Source: Mucilaginibacter sp. (lineage in GTDB: Bacteria > Bacteroidota > Bacteroidia > Sphingobacteriales > Sphingobacteriaceae). Taken from it: a DNA stretch of 64,000 nt. Position 1 is the stretch's first letter. Each line of letters starts with the position of its first letter. A program made the position numbers and the translations under genes. This document shows, one piece after another, positions 35,229 through 44,576 of the stretch. The stretch lies in assembly GCA_028288305.1 (NCBI GenBank), contig JAQBOA010000053.1, positions 203,841 through 267,840 on the forward strand, written 5' to 3'. The notes below the pieces were generated by a model. The model did no database searches. It was not told the origin of the DNA and worked only from the letters and a program-made list of their open reading frames with translations.

Positions 35229-36761
35229 ATGAACCGAAAATTATTTTACTTGTTTTTCTTATGTGTTGCCTTTTTATTTAATCCAAAAGCATTTTCTCAG
35301 ACCAATTCAATTGGCATATTTGATGGCCAGAACGACATAGGCAAAGTTAAACATACGGGAAGCGGCAGCTACGACAGCAAATCACAGGAATATAATTTAT
35401 CCGGTTCGGGAACAAATGTGTGGGCAACACATGATGAATTTCATTTTATGTGGAAACGCATGAAAGGTGATTTTATACTTCGTACCAACATTGCCTTTAT
35501 TGGCAAAGGCGTTGAAGAACACCGTAAAATAGGCTGGATGACAAGATCGTCGCTTGATACAAATTCAAAACATATAAGTGCCGTCGTTCATGGAGCCGGG
35601 TTAACTTCGTTGCAATACCGTAAAACAACCAGTGGAATAACAGAAGAAAAGAAATTTGATCTTACTTCGGCTGATGTTATCCAATTAGAAAGAAAAGGGA
35701 ACACCTATATAATGTCTGTAGCCCGTAAAGGCGATTTATTTGTAAACCAGGAAATAAGCGATGTTGACCTGGGCGATGATGTATACGTAGGTTTATTTAT
35801 ATGTGCCCATAATCCTGAAGTAACGGAAAGGGCTGTTTTTAATAATGTTAGGATTGTTGTCCCTGCACCACAGGGACTGGTAGCTTACAGGCAATATCTT
35901 GGGAGTGATATAGAAATACTTGACCTTGAAACCCAAAACAGTAAAATTATTTACCAGTCGCCAAAATCATTACAGGCACCAAACTGGATGAAAGATGGCA
36001 AACATTTACTTTACAACAGCGATGGGCTGCTATACACCTTTGATCTTAAAACTACAACACCTAAGGTTTTAAATACAGGTTCCGCTATTCATAATAATAA
36101 CGACCACGTGATATCATTTGATGGCAAATGGTTAGCCATCAGCAGCGGTGACCAAACTGGCAATTCTATTGGCTGGGTTTTACCTGTTACCGGTGGCGAG
36201 CCACGCCGCCTTACGCCAATTGGCCCATCCTATATGCACGGTTGGTCGCCGGATGGAAAGTATATTGTGTTTTGCGGTTCTCGCAACAAGGAATTTGATG
36301 TTTACAGGATTCCTTCTGCCGGTGGTCCTGAAGTAAGGCTTACAACTGCTCCGGGCCTTGATGATGGGCCGGAGTACAGTCCCGACGGACAATATATTTA
36401 CTTTAACTCTGTACGCAGTGGTTTAATGCAGGTTTGGCGGATGAAAGCTGATGGCAGCGAACAAACACAGCTTACCAATGATGACTATGATAATTGGTTC
36501 CCCCATGTTTCGCCAGATGGCAAATGGATAGAATACATTACCTTCAATAAAAATGAAGTAGCCCCCGGCGATCATCCTTTTTATAAACATGTTTACCTGA
36601 GGGTGATGCCTGTTGGTGGAGGCCCGTCAAAAGTTATAGCTTACCTTTATGGTGGCCAGGGTACGATCAATACGCCATCATGGTCGCCAGATAGCAAACA
36701 TCTTGCATTTGTTAGTAATTCATCTTTATTATTTCCTATATTTCCCACTGCAACTAACTAA
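35229..36761 (+). CDS. Secreted TolB-like beta-propeller protein with DUF1349-like N-terminus
   Basis: A 510-residue exported protein: signal peptide residues 1-23 (ending KAFSQ), an N-terminal beta-sandwich of about 190 residues resembling DUF1349/concanavalin-like lectin folds (HDEFHFMWKRMKGDFILRT, then IGWMTRSSLD), and a TolB/PD40 propeller from about residue 215 to the end with repeated SPDGK blades (GWSPDGKYIVFCGSR, EYSPDGQYIYFNSVRSG, SWSPDSKHLAFVS). It may bind or sense carbohydrate in the periplasm; no enzyme site was seen. It begins the co-directional sugar block, six bases before a TIM-barrel isomerase gene, so the two are co-transcribed. Confidence 0.85.
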   Translation: MNRKLFYLFFLCVAFLFNPKAFSQTNSIGIFDGQNDIGKVKHTGSGSYDSKSQEYNLSGSGTNVWATHDEFHFMWKRMKGDFILRTNIAFIGKGVEEHRKIGWMTRSSLDTNSKHISAVVHGAGLTSLQYRKTTSGITEEKKFDLTSADVIQLERKGNTYIMSVARKGDLFVNQEISDVDLGDDVYVGLFICAHNPEVTERAVFNNVRIVVPAPQGLVAYRQYLGSDIEILDLETQNSKIIYQSPKSLQAPNWMKDGKHLLYNSDGLLYTFDLKTTTPKVLNTGSAIHNNNDHVISFDGKWLAISSGDQTGNSIGWVLPVTGGEPRRLTPIGPSYMHGWSPDGKYIVFCGSRNKEFDVYRIPSAGGPEVRLTTAPGLDDGPEYSPDGQYIYFNSVRSGLMQVWRMKADGSEQTQLTNDDYDNWFPHVSPDGKWIEYITFNKNEVAPGDHPFYKHVYLRVMPVGGGPSKVIAYLYGGQGTINTPSWSPDSKHLAFVSNSSLLFPIFPTATN

Positions 36762-36767
36762 AAACTT

Positions 36768-37682
36768 ATGAACAAATCACGCAGAACATTTATTAAAAAT
36801 AGCACATTGGCAGTTGCCGGTACAGCTTTATTACCCAATCATTTATTTGCTGGAGAAAAGAAAATTGAAAGAGTAGGGGTACAGCTTTACAGTGTAAGAG
36901 GTACAATGGGAACTGATCCGGTTGGCACTTTGAAAAAACTTTATGACGTTGGATATCGCCATGTTGAGCATGCAAATTATATAGACCGTAAGTTTTATGG
37001 ATTCGAAGCAAAAGGGTTTAAAAAAGTATTAAACGATATTGACCTTCAAATGCCAAGTGGCCATACCGTAATGACTGCTCAGGATTGGGATACATCAAAA
37101 GGAGATTTTACCGATAAATGGAAATATACCATTGAAGATGCGGCCACAGTTGGCCAGAGATATGTGATAAGTCCATGGCTTGATGAAAGCTTGCGTACTG
37201 ATATGGACGCGTTAAAACGATTTATGGACCAGATGAACAAATGTGGTGAGCTTTGTAAGGCACACGGAATGAAATTTGGCTATCATAATCACAACTTCGA
37301 ATTTAAAACAAAGATTGGCGATGGTGATTTATATGATTATATCCTCACCAATACTGATCCAAACTTAGTAGCACAGCAAATAGATATTGGTAATATGCTT
37401 GGCGCGGGTGGAGTTGCTTCAGACCTTTTAAAAAAATACCCCGGCCGTTTTGAACTAATGCATGTTAAAGATGAAATAAAGAGTGACACAAAAGGCAATA
37501 TGGATGGTTATGACAGTACCATACTTGGACAGGGAGTGATGCCTGTGAAGGATATTGTAAAAGCAGCAAGGAAAATAGGCGGAACTTCTCAGTTTATTAT
37601 AGAACAGGAATCTTACCAGGGAAAAGACCCGGTAGATTGTGTAAAAATTGATTTACAAATGATGAAAAAATGGGGATTTTAA
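36768..37682 (+). CDS. Sugar phosphate isomerase/epimerase (AP endonuclease 2 fold), exported
   Basis: A 304-residue TIM-barrel protein of the xylose-isomerase-like (AP_endonuc_2) family. Residues 1-27 are a twin-arginine type leader (KSRRTFIKNSTLAVAGTALL), so it probably acts in the periplasm. Core motifs are VGVQLYSVRGTM, GYHNHNFEF with metal-ligand histidines, the QQIDIGNMLGAGG strand and the terminal EQESYQGKDPVD. Relatives isomerise or epimerise sugars and 3-keto-sugars or act on inosose. It follows the TolB-like gene by six bases. The close relative at 51725-52600 has the same leader and core. Confidence 0.9.
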   Translation: MNKSRRTFIKNSTLAVAGTALLPNHLFAGEKKIERVGVQLYSVRGTMGTDPVGTLKKLYDVGYRHVEHANYIDRKFYGFEAKGFKKVLNDIDLQMPSGHTVMTAQDWDTSKGDFTDKWKYTIEDAATVGQRYVISPWLDESLRTDMDALKRFMDQMNKCGELCKAHGMKFGYHNHNFEFKTKIGDGDLYDYILTNTDPNLVAQQIDIGNMLGAGGVASDLLKKYPGRFELMHVKDEIKSDTKGNMDGYDSTILGQGVMPVKDIVKAARKIGGTSQFIIEQESYQGKDPVDCVKIDLQMMKKWGF

Positions 37683-37843
37683 CAGTATTCTTTTAACTTT
37701 CGTTTTCATTTGAGCTTTTCCTGCAGGAATTTAAAAATTTCACTTAAAAAGTTATAAACCCGGTTGCTTCTGCAATTAATATAGTGTTGAATATATTAAT
37801 AAATGTTAAGTATACATGATTTAATTAAACAATTGCACATTAA

Positions 37844-38461
37844 ATGAACAGGCGTACAGTAATAAAAAATCTGGCTTTAGTTATTGGTGGGGCAGCACTG
37901 CTTCCATCCTGTATGAAAAATAATGGAGGGCTCTCTATTCACTTTAAACATTTGAATATTAGTGCAGACCAGGAAAATTTGATAGGGGATATATGTGAAA
38001 CCATCATACCTAAAACAAATACCCCTGGCGCCAAAGACCTTAACCTGCATTTATTTGTATTAAAAATGCTTGATGACTGTTATAAAAAGAAAGATCAGCA
38101 GGCATTTATGGTGGGTTTAAATCAGTTTAACGATATGGTTAAAAAGAAGTATAACAACTCATTTAGTGACCTAAGCGTTAAGGAGCGGGAAGATGTTTTA
38201 ACTGCGCTGGATAAAAGTAGCAAGTCTGCCGCCGATCCATCAAAAAGTATTAAACCTGTTCGTGATTCACAGAAAAGTCTTGACGTAGCTAAAAAGAAAC
38301 CAGATGTACCTCCGTTAAACTTTTTTTATGGAGCAATAAAACAACAAACTATATTCGGTTACACCAATTCTAAATATTTCATGACAAAGCAAATAGTTTA
38401 TGAATTGGTTCCCGGAAGATATAATGCACATTTTCCTGTTAAAAATCTCAAGACAGTTTAA
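37844..38461 (+). CDS. Gluconate 2-dehydrogenase subunit 3-like protein (copy A)
   Basis: A 205-residue accessory subunit of the Gluconate_2-dh3 family, which pairs with a GMC-type FAD dehydrogenase to help export and stabilise it. The leader has a twin-arginine (MNRRTVIKNLALVIGGAALL) running into a lipobox-like LLPSC at C23, so it is probably a Tat-exported, lipid-anchored subunit carrying its partner along. The family core IGDICETIIPKTNTPGAKD and a C-terminal tyrosine/proline-rich segment (FGYTNSKYFMTKQIVYELVPGRYN) are present. The GMC gene starts two bases downstream, a classic two-subunit arrangement. It differs clearly from copies B and C. Confidence 0.88.
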   Translation: MNRRTVIKNLALVIGGAALLPSCMKNNGGLSIHFKHLNISADQENLIGDICETIIPKTNTPGAKDLNLHLFVLKMLDDCYKKKDQQAFMVGLNQFNDMVKKKYNNSFSDLSVKEREDVLTALDKSSKSAADPSKSIKPVRDSQKSLDVAKKKPDVPPLNFFYGAIKQQTIFGYTNSKYFMTKQIVYELVPGRYNAHFPVKNLKTV

Positions 38462-38463
38462 AT

Positions 38464-40179
38464 ATGGCTAACTTAAATACCGACAGCGTTAAAGGACGCA
38501 CGTTTGACGCCATTGTAATAGGTTCCGGAATGAGTGGCGGTTGGGCAGCTAAGGAGCTTACCGGAAAGGGGCTTAAAACGTTAATGCTGGAGCGTGGTCG
38601 CGACGTTAAACATATAAAGGATTATCCTACCACAAATATGTATCCCTGGGAGTTTGAACACCGGGGCGAAATACCGATGGATGTACAGGAAGCAAATCCT
38701 GTAGTTAATCGCTGTTATGCCTTTAGGGAAGATGCAGAACATTTTTTCGTGAAAGATCATGAGCATCCTTATGTGCAGCAAAAGCCTTTCGACTGGATAC
38801 GCGGTTACCAGGTTGGTGGAAAATCGTTAATGTGGGCAAGACAAACTCAGCGATGGAGCGATTTTGATTTTGAAGGACCAGCAAGAGATGGGTTTGCAGT
38901 TGACTGGCCCATACGTTATAAAGATATTGATCTCTGGTATAGTTATGTAGAAAAATTTGCAGGTATTGCCGGTAATAGAGACGGCATCCCGGAACTTCCT
39001 GATGGTGAGTTTTTGCCGGCATATCCTTTGAATGACGTAGAGGATTATTTTAGTAAACATGTAAAAAGTAATTATAAAAACCGGCATGTGATTAGTGCCA
39101 GGTGTGCACATCTTTCCAAACCTAATCAAATACATATTGATCAGGGCCGTACACAATGCGAAAACCGCATATTATGTCAGCGAGGCTGTCCATTCGGAGG
39201 TTATTTCAGCGCTAATTCATCTACCATACCATGGGCATTAAAGTCCGGTAATTTAACATTAAGGCCTTTCTCTGTTGTACAATCTATCATTTATGATGAT
39301 AAATTAGGCAAAGCCACAGGTGTGCGTGTTATAGACTCAAAAACAAAGGACGTAATAGAATATTATGCCCGCATTATTTTTGTAAATGCTGCAGCCTTAA
39401 ATACTAACCTGCTATTATTAAATTCTACTTCCAGCCGTTTTCCAAATGGCTTTGGTAATGATAGCGGAGTTTTAGGTAAATATGTTGCTTTTCATAATTA
39501 TTCGGCCCATATAGGTGCCGAGTATGATGGTTTTAAAGATTGGACAACCGATGGCCGTAATCCTGCGGGTGGCGGTTATATACCACGTTTCAGAAATGTT
39601 TATAAACAGGAAACGGATTTCTTACGTGGCTACGCTTCTGGTTTTAGCGCTTATCGTTTCAGACAGCATAAATACGACGGAGTAGGGGCCACATTAAAAG
39701 AAAACCTGGTAAAAGGTGACCTTGGGCCTTGGTACGTAGGTTCGCACATGATGGGCGAAACCATACCAAAGGAAAATAACTTTGTAAGTCTTGATGCAAA
39801 ACAAAAAGATGAATGGGGTGTGCCCCTGTTGAATATTTCTGTTGATTACGATGATAACGACGAGAAGATGAAGAAGGATTATGTAGAACAGCTTAGCGAG
39901 ATGTTTACTTCAGCTGGTTTCACTAATATACGACCTTCAACTAACCACCAGGCTCCGGGGCTGGATATTCATGAGATGGGTGGCGCACGTATGGGCAATG
40001 ATCCTAAAACTTCCGTTTTAAATAAATGGAACCAGGTACACACCTGTAAAAATGTATTTGTAACTGATGGTGCTTGTATGACCTCAACTTCATGCCAAAA
40101 TCCATCGCTTACTTATATGGCTTTAACTGCCCGCGCCGCAGATCATGCCATTAGGGAAATGAATAAAGGGAATATTTAG
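38464..40179 (+). CDS. GMC-family FAD sugar dehydrogenase 1, likely 3Fe-4S containing
   Basis: A 571-residue flavoprotein of the glucose-methanol-choline family. FAD site: IVIGSGMSGGWAAKEL at residues 18-32. Catalytic pair: H503 in HEMGGARMG and N546 in CQNPSLTYMA. Residues C232, C238 and C242 (C-x5-C-x3-C-P-F-G) resemble the 3Fe-4S motif (C-x4-C-x3-C-P) of bacterial FAD-glucose dehydrogenases, which pass electrons to a cytochrome rather than to oxygen. It has no signal peptide of its own, so export would rely on the Tat leader of its subunit-3 partner, whose gene ends two bases upstream. The reaction is probably oxidation of a sugar hydroxyl to a ketone or lactone; the exact substrate is unknown. 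Confidence 0.92.
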   Translation: MANLNTDSVKGRTFDAIVIGSGMSGGWAAKELTGKGLKTLMLERGRDVKHIKDYPTTNMYPWEFEHRGEIPMDVQEANPVVNRCYAFREDAEHFFVKDHEHPYVQQKPFDWIRGYQVGGKSLMWARQTQRWSDFDFEGPARDGFAVDWPIRYKDIDLWYSYVEKFAGIAGNRDGIPELPDGEFLPAYPLNDVEDYFSKHVKSNYKNRHVISARCAHLSKPNQIHIDQGRTQCENRILCQRGCPFGGYFSANSSTIPWALKSGNLTLRPFSVVQSIIYDDKLGKATGVRVIDSKTKDVIEYYARIIFVNAAALNTNLLLLNSTSSRFPNGFGNDSGVLGKYVAFHNYSAHIGAEYDGFKDWTTDGRNPAGGGYIPRFRNVYKQETDFLRGYASGFSAYRFRQHKYDGVGATLKENLVKGDLGPWYVGSHMMGETIPKENNFVSLDAKQKDEWGVPLLNISVDYDDNDEKMKKDYVEQLSEMFTSAGFTNIRPSTNHQAPGLDIHEMGGARMGNDPKTSVLNKWNQVHTCKNVFVTDGACMTSTSCQNPSLTYMALTARAADHAIREMNKGNI

Positions 40180-40334
40180 TTTGCCCGGTTAAAAAAGTTT
40201 AAAAGTCATCTTCAAGAGAGAGGATTTAGATATGAAAATGAACGATTTTAACTTAAAATATTTATACAAAATGACTTTAAATCATCTTTAAAATGCAGTA
40301 AACCCATTATTGTGTTAAAAAAACACAATGAAAA

Positions 40335-40365
40335 TTTGACCAATAATTTTTTGTTCATACATTTA
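40335..40365 (+). promoter_or_regulatory. Bacteroidota promoter upstream of GMC gene 2
   Basis: TTTG at 40335-40338, exactly 19 bases, then TACATTTA at 40358-40365. This matches the TTTG-N19-TAnnTTTG consensus at every defined position but the last. The ATG at 40413 is 48 bases downstream, so the second half of the sugar block can be expressed separately from the first. Confidence 0.6.
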
Positions 40366-40412
40366 GCGAAGTAACCAATACATAAATTTATTTAACCTTT
40401 TATTATTATAAT

Positions 40413-42092
40413 ATGTCTGCAAATACTTATGACGCGATTGTCATTGGTTCAGGGATTTCGGGCGGTTGGGCTGCTAAGGAGTTAACTGAAAAAGGCCTAA
40501 AAACCATAATGTTGGAACGGGGCCGTAACATTGAGCACATTAAAGATTATGTTAATGCGAACAAAGCTCCCTGGGAGTTTCCACACAGGGGTGGCCGTAC
40601 GCAAAAAATGATCGAAGATTATCCTGTGCTAAAACGCGATTACCCGCTTAATGAAACCAACCTTGATTATTGGGCCAGTGATAAAGATAGCCCCTATGTT
40701 GAAGTAAAACGTTTCGACTGGTTTAGGGGATATCATGTTGGCGGCCGCTCACTGATGTGGGGAAGGCAGTCATACCGATGGGCTGATTTCAATTTTGAAG
40801 AAAATTTAAAAGATGGGATCGGGGTTGATTGGCCTATCCGTTATAAAGACCTGGAGCCATGGTATGCCTATGCTGAGAAATTCGCAGGTATATCAGGTAA
40901 TAAAGATGGTCTTTCTGTACTTCCTGATGGTGATTTTATGCCTCCTATGGAAATGAATTGCGTGGAGAAAGACGTTGCTGCACGGTTTAAAGAACATTAT
41001 AAAGAAGCCCGTTCATTTATAATAGGACGTACCGCTAATATTACTGTTCCTCATAATAACCGTACTAATTGCCAGTACCGCAATAAATGTTGGTTAGGTT
41101 GTCCGTTCGGCGCCTACTTTAGTACACAATCAGCTACTTTACCTGCTGCTATGGCTACTGGTAATCTAACCCTTCGTCCATGGTCAATAGTTACCCGGAT
41201 ATTGTATGACAAGGATACTAAAAAGGCTAAAGGAGTTGAGGTGCTGGACGCTGAAACAAACAAAACTTATGAATATTATGCCAAGGTAATTTTTGTTAAC
41301 GCATCAACATTCAATAGTGCCTGGATATTAATGAATTCGGCAACAGATATTTGGCCTGGTGGCTTAGGTAGCAGCAGCGGCGAACTTGGCCACAATGTAA
41401 TGGATCATCACTTAGGTGTAGGCGCTTCAGGCACTGTTGAAGGTTTTGAAGATAAATATTACTTTGGGCGAAGGGCAAATGGTATCTACATTCCCCGTTA
41501 CAGGAACATGGGTGGTGAAAAACGCGATTATATTCGTGGGTTTGGTTACCAGGGTGGCGGCGGCCGCGAGGGCTGGAGCAGGGATATTGCGGAGATGAAT
41601 GTTGGAGGTGCGTTTAAAGATGCATTGACTGAACCGGGTACCTGGACAATGGGTGTTGGAGGCTTTGGCGAAACGTTGCCTTATCATGAAAATAAGATTA
41701 CGCTTGATAAAACCAAAAAGGATAAGTGGGGATTGCCTGTTTTAGCTTTCGATGCTGAAATTAAGGACAACGAAAAGAAAATGCGTATCGATATGGAAAA
41801 CGATGCCAAAGAAATGCTGGAAGCTGCCGGTGTAAAAAATGTAAGAACACATAGCGGTAATCCTTATTTGGGAAGGGGTATTCATGAAATGGGCACAGCA
41901 CGTATGGGTCGTGATCCAAAAACATCTGTATTAAATGGCTGGAACCAGGTATGGGACGCTAAAAATGTGTTTGTTACCGATGGGGCTGCAATGACATCAG
42001 CAGCTTGTCAAAATCCGTCACTTACTTATATGGCGCTTACTGCCCGCGCAGCTAATTATGCTGTTGAGGAATTGAAAAAAGGAAATGTATAA
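40413..42092 (+). CDS. GMC-family FAD sugar dehydrogenase 2, likely 3Fe-4S containing
   Basis: A 559-residue paralogue of the gene just upstream. FAD motif IVIGSGISGGWAAKEL at residues 9-24, catalytic H491 in HEMGTARMG and N534 in CQNPSLTYMA, and the cysteine motif C220, C226, C230 (C-x5-C-x3-C-P-F-G). Like dehydrogenase 1 it lacks a leader; subunit-3 copies B and C, encoded after the next gene, are plausible export partners. It is probably a periplasmic quinone- or cytochrome-linked sugar dehydrogenase. Its own promoter precedes it. The end of the gene is followed by a palindromic repeat and a second, diverged copy of its last 42 bases. Confidence 0.92.
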   Translation: MSANTYDAIVIGSGISGGWAAKELTEKGLKTIMLERGRNIEHIKDYVNANKAPWEFPHRGGRTQKMIEDYPVLKRDYPLNETNLDYWASDKDSPYVEVKRFDWFRGYHVGGRSLMWGRQSYRWADFNFEENLKDGIGVDWPIRYKDLEPWYAYAEKFAGISGNKDGLSVLPDGDFMPPMEMNCVEKDVAARFKEHYKEARSFIIGRTANITVPHNNRTNCQYRNKCWLGCPFGAYFSTQSATLPAAMATGNLTLRPWSIVTRILYDKDTKKAKGVEVLDAETNKTYEYYAKVIFVNASTFNSAWILMNSATDIWPGGLGSSSGELGHNVMDHHLGVGASGTVEGFEDKYYFGRRANGIYIPRYRNMGGEKRDYIRGFGYQGGGGREGWSRDIAEMNVGGAFKDALTEPGTWTMGVGGFGETLPYHENKITLDKTKKDKWGLPVLAFDAEIKDNEKKMRIDMENDAKEMLEAAGVKNVRTHSGNPYLGRGIHEMGTARMGRDPKTSVLNGWNQVWDAKNVFVTDGAAMTSAACQNPSLTYMALTARAANYAVEELKKGNV

Positions 42093-42174
42093 GCCTCACC
42101 CTGCCCTCTCCAAAAGAGAGGGTTTGAAAAAGAGCGAAGTTAAAGTCCTCTCCTTTGGAGAGGATTTAGGTGAG
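42093..42174. repeat. CTCTCC/GGAGAG palindromic repeat after GMC gene 2
   Basis: Left arm cctcaccctgccctctccaa and right arm tttggagaggatttaggtga form a nested inverted repeat of the same family as 20135-20260. It lies directly after the GMC stop codon and directly before a duplicated GMC 3' end. Confidence 0.8.
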
Positions 42175-42216
42175 GCTAACTACGCTGTTGAGGAATTGAA
42201 AAAAAATAACATCTAA
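42175..42216 (+). pseudogene. Duplicate of a GMC gene 3' end
   Basis: Forty-two bases align without gaps to the last 42 bases of GMC gene 2 (42051-42092), with 34 identities. Read in the same frame they encode ANYAVEELKKNNI plus stop, against ANYAVEELKKGNV plus stop. The first two differences are synonymous third-position changes, so this is more likely the tail of a lost third GMC paralogue than a fresh copy. Confidence 0.65.
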
Positions 42217-42234
42217 CCGTTTGAAATAAAAACC

Positions 42235-43656
42235 ATGGCTGAAAAAACAGAAGCTGATAAATCTAACCCCTCAAGGAGGGAGTTTCTTAAAACAAGTACT
42301 CTTGCCGCGGCAAGCTTTATGATTGTTCCCCGGTTTGTGCTGGGCGGTAAGGGCTATATAGCACCAAGTGACCGTTTAATTGTTGCAAGTGTTGGTGTAG
42401 GCGGTAAGGGTGGAGATGACATTTCTCATTTTAATAAAACCGGAAAAGCAGAGATTGCTTTTTTATGTGATGTTGACGATGTGAGGGCTGCAAACTCTGT
42501 TAAAAGCTTTCCTAAAGCAAAATATTACAAAGATTGGCGCGAATTATTTGATAAGGATTCAAAGAATTTTGATGCTGTGTCAGTTTCAACACCCGATCAT
42601 ACACATGCAATAGTGGCCTATCATGCTATGCAGCTTGGAAAGCATGTTTATGTACAAAAACCGTTAACACATGATATTGCTGAGGCACGGTTATTAACAG
42701 AAGCAGCTAAAAAATATAAAGTGGTTACACAAATGGGTAACCAGGGTGCATCAAACGATGGTACACGCCAGTTAGCAGAATGGTATGATGCTGATATTAT
42801 TGGTGATGTACACACTGTTTATTGCTGGACAAACCGTCCGGTATGGCCACAGGGAATTCCATGGCCAACTACAAAAACCGAAGTTCCCGCAACATTGAAT
42901 TGGGACTTATGGCTGGGTACTGCTCCATACAAAGATTACATAGATAATTTGGTTCCGTTTAACTGGCGCGGCTGGTGGGATTATGGTACTGGAGCACTTG
43001 GCGATATGGGTTGCCACCTTGTGGAAGCTCCATTCAGGGTACTTGGTTTGCAATATGCCAAAGATGTACAAGCAAGTGTTGGTACTGTATATGTTGGTGA
43101 GTTTAAACAAGGGCATTTCCCCGATAGTTGTCCGCCTTCGAGCCATATTACACTTACTTTCCCAAAAACCCATAAAACAAAAGGCGATATTACCCTGCAT
43201 TGGATGGATGGCGGCATACAGCCGGAAAGACCTGAAGAATTAGGGGCTAATGAACGTTTTGGTGATGATGGTAATGGTACTTTATTTATTGGTACCAAAG
43301 GCAAAATGATGGCCAGTACCTATTCGGCAAATCCTTTATTATTGCCAACTTCACGTACTAACGAAGTAAAGGTTAAGCAAACAATACCGCGTGTAACCGG
43401 ACAATCGGATGGTCATTATGGTCAGTGGATTGAAGGTTGTTTGGCCGGATATGGTAAAACGCAATTAAGTTCATCTTTTGACGTAGCCGGGCCTTTAACT
43501 GAAGCTTTGTTAATGGCAAACCTTGCTGTTAGAGGACATGACCTTAAAGGCGGCCATATTAAAATGCTTTGGGATAATGATAATATGCGGATAACAAACT
43601 TTGACGCAGTTAATCAATATGTTAAACGGCAATACAGAGAAGGCTGGAGCATATAA
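42235..43656 (+). CDS. Gfo/Idh/MocA-family oxidoreductase, Tat-exported
   Basis: A 473-residue NAD(P)-dependent oxidoreductase. A twin-arginine leader (SRREFLKTSTLAAASFMIVP) gives export in the folded state with cofactor. The Rossmann start is LIVASVGVGGKGGDDISHF; DFDAVSVSTPDHTHA and KHVYVQKPLTHDI are the family's second and third nucleotide-site motifs, with the catalytic K in EKP-type QKPL. The C-terminal half is the alpha/beta substrate domain, with RGWWDYGTGALGDMGCHL typical of exported Bacteroidota members. Members oxidise or reduce sugar hydroxyls, including 3-keto-sugar interconversion. It sits between GMC gene 2 and subunit-3 copies B and C. Confidence 0.92.
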   Translation: MAEKTEADKSNPSRREFLKTSTLAAASFMIVPRFVLGGKGYIAPSDRLIVASVGVGGKGGDDISHFNKTGKAEIAFLCDVDDVRAANSVKSFPKAKYYKDWRELFDKDSKNFDAVSVSTPDHTHAIVAYHAMQLGKHVYVQKPLTHDIAEARLLTEAAKKYKVVTQMGNQGASNDGTRQLAEWYDADIIGDVHTVYCWTNRPVWPQGIPWPTTKTEVPATLNWDLWLGTAPYKDYIDNLVPFNWRGWWDYGTGALGDMGCHLVEAPFRVLGLQYAKDVQASVGTVYVGEFKQGHFPDSCPPSSHITLTFPKTHKTKGDITLHWMDGGIQPERPEELGANERFGDDGNGTLFIGTKGKMMASTYSANPLLLPTSRTNEVKVKQTIPRVTGQSDGHYGQWIEGCLAGYGKTQLSSSFDVAGPLTEALLMANLAVRGHDLKGGHIKMLWDNDNMRITNFDAVNQYVKRQYREGWSI

Positions 43657-43791
43657 TAATTTTGAATTACTGAGTTAATGAATTATTGATTTTAAAATCT
43701 TATAATTGGCATACTAATCAATAACTCAATAATTCAGTAATTCAATAAATAAATCAGTAATTCAATAATTCACTAATTCAATAATTGAAAA
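43657..43791. repeat. AATTCAATAATTCACTAATT repeat spacer
   Basis: The spacer starts with ttgaattactgagttaatga and ends with several copies of aattcaataattcactaat running into the next ATG, making a large AT-rich inverted repeat. The same family fills 44416-44576, 45204-45358, 24303-24346 and 63470-63527. Confidence 0.7.
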
Positions 43792-44415
43792 ATGAATAGA
43801 AGAGACGCCATAGGCAGGGTTGCCCTCATCATGGGTGGTGCTGTGATAGGAGCAGATTTTTTTCTTTCGGGATGTAAACCCAACACTGCAACTCAGGTAA
43901 GTGACCTGTTTGATACTAATCATGTAGCCTTTTTAAATGAGGTTGCTGATACTATACTCCCTACAACAAGCTCACCGGGTGCAAAAGCAGCAAATGTTGG
44001 TCAGTTCATGGCTGTAATGGTTAGGGATTGTTATACGCCAGAAAATCAAAAAACATTTTTGGAAGGTGTGAAAAAGCTGGACGATGCCAGCCAGAAACAG
44101 TTCAGCAGCAAATTTATGGATTTGACACCACAGCAACGGACCGAGCTCCTGGTTGCACTTGATAAAGAGCAAAAGGATTTTACTACTAAAAGAAATAAAG
44201 ATATGGAAGCTGATATGTTAAAACATAAAGGCGATGCAAAATACAAAGCTCCTAATACGCCTAATCATTATTTCAGGATGATGAAGGAGTTAACTTTATT
44301 GGGTTACTTTACTTCAGAAGTAGGTGCAACAAAAGCTTTACGTTACATTGCAGTACCTGGACGTTATGATGGCTGTGTACCTTATAAAAAAGGAGATAAA
44401 GCTTGGGCAACGTGA
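43792..44415 (+). CDS. Gluconate 2-dehydrogenase subunit 3-like protein (copy B)
   Basis: A 207-residue Gluconate_2-dh3 protein. The leader MNRRDAIGRVALIMGGAVIG has the twin arginine and runs into an LSGC lipobox, implying a Tat-exported lipoprotein. Core: FLNEVADTILPTTSSPGAKA, with the conserved metal- or partner-binding region, then YFRMMKELTLLGYFTSEVGA and the P-G-R-Y-D-G-C tail. It is most similar to copy C next door and less to copy A. The likely partner is GMC dehydrogenase 2, although the Gfo/Idh/MocA gene lies between them. Confidence 0.88.
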   Translation: MNRRDAIGRVALIMGGAVIGADFFLSGCKPNTATQVSDLFDTNHVAFLNEVADTILPTTSSPGAKAANVGQFMAVMVRDCYTPENQKTFLEGVKKLDDASQKQFSSKFMDLTPQQRTELLVALDKEQKDFTTKRNKDMEADMLKHKGDAKYKAPNTPNHYFRMMKELTLLGYFTSEVGATKALRYIAVPGRYDGCVPYKKGDKAWAT

Positions 44416-44576
44416 TAATTATTGAATTAGTGAGTTATTGATTTATTGAATTCCAATTTATTGAATTAGTGATTTATTATTGAATGAATATCGGAAATTA
44501 ATAAATGAATAATTCAAAATTAGCCTTGCAAATCAATAATTCAATAACTCACTAAATCATCAATTCACTAATTAAA
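44416..44576. repeat. AATTCAATAATTCACTAATT repeat spacer
   Basis: Begins attgaattagtgagttattg and ends tcaataactcactaaatcat plus ttcactaatt just before the ATG, so its two halves pair. It separates the two near-identical subunit-3 genes. Confidence 0.7.
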
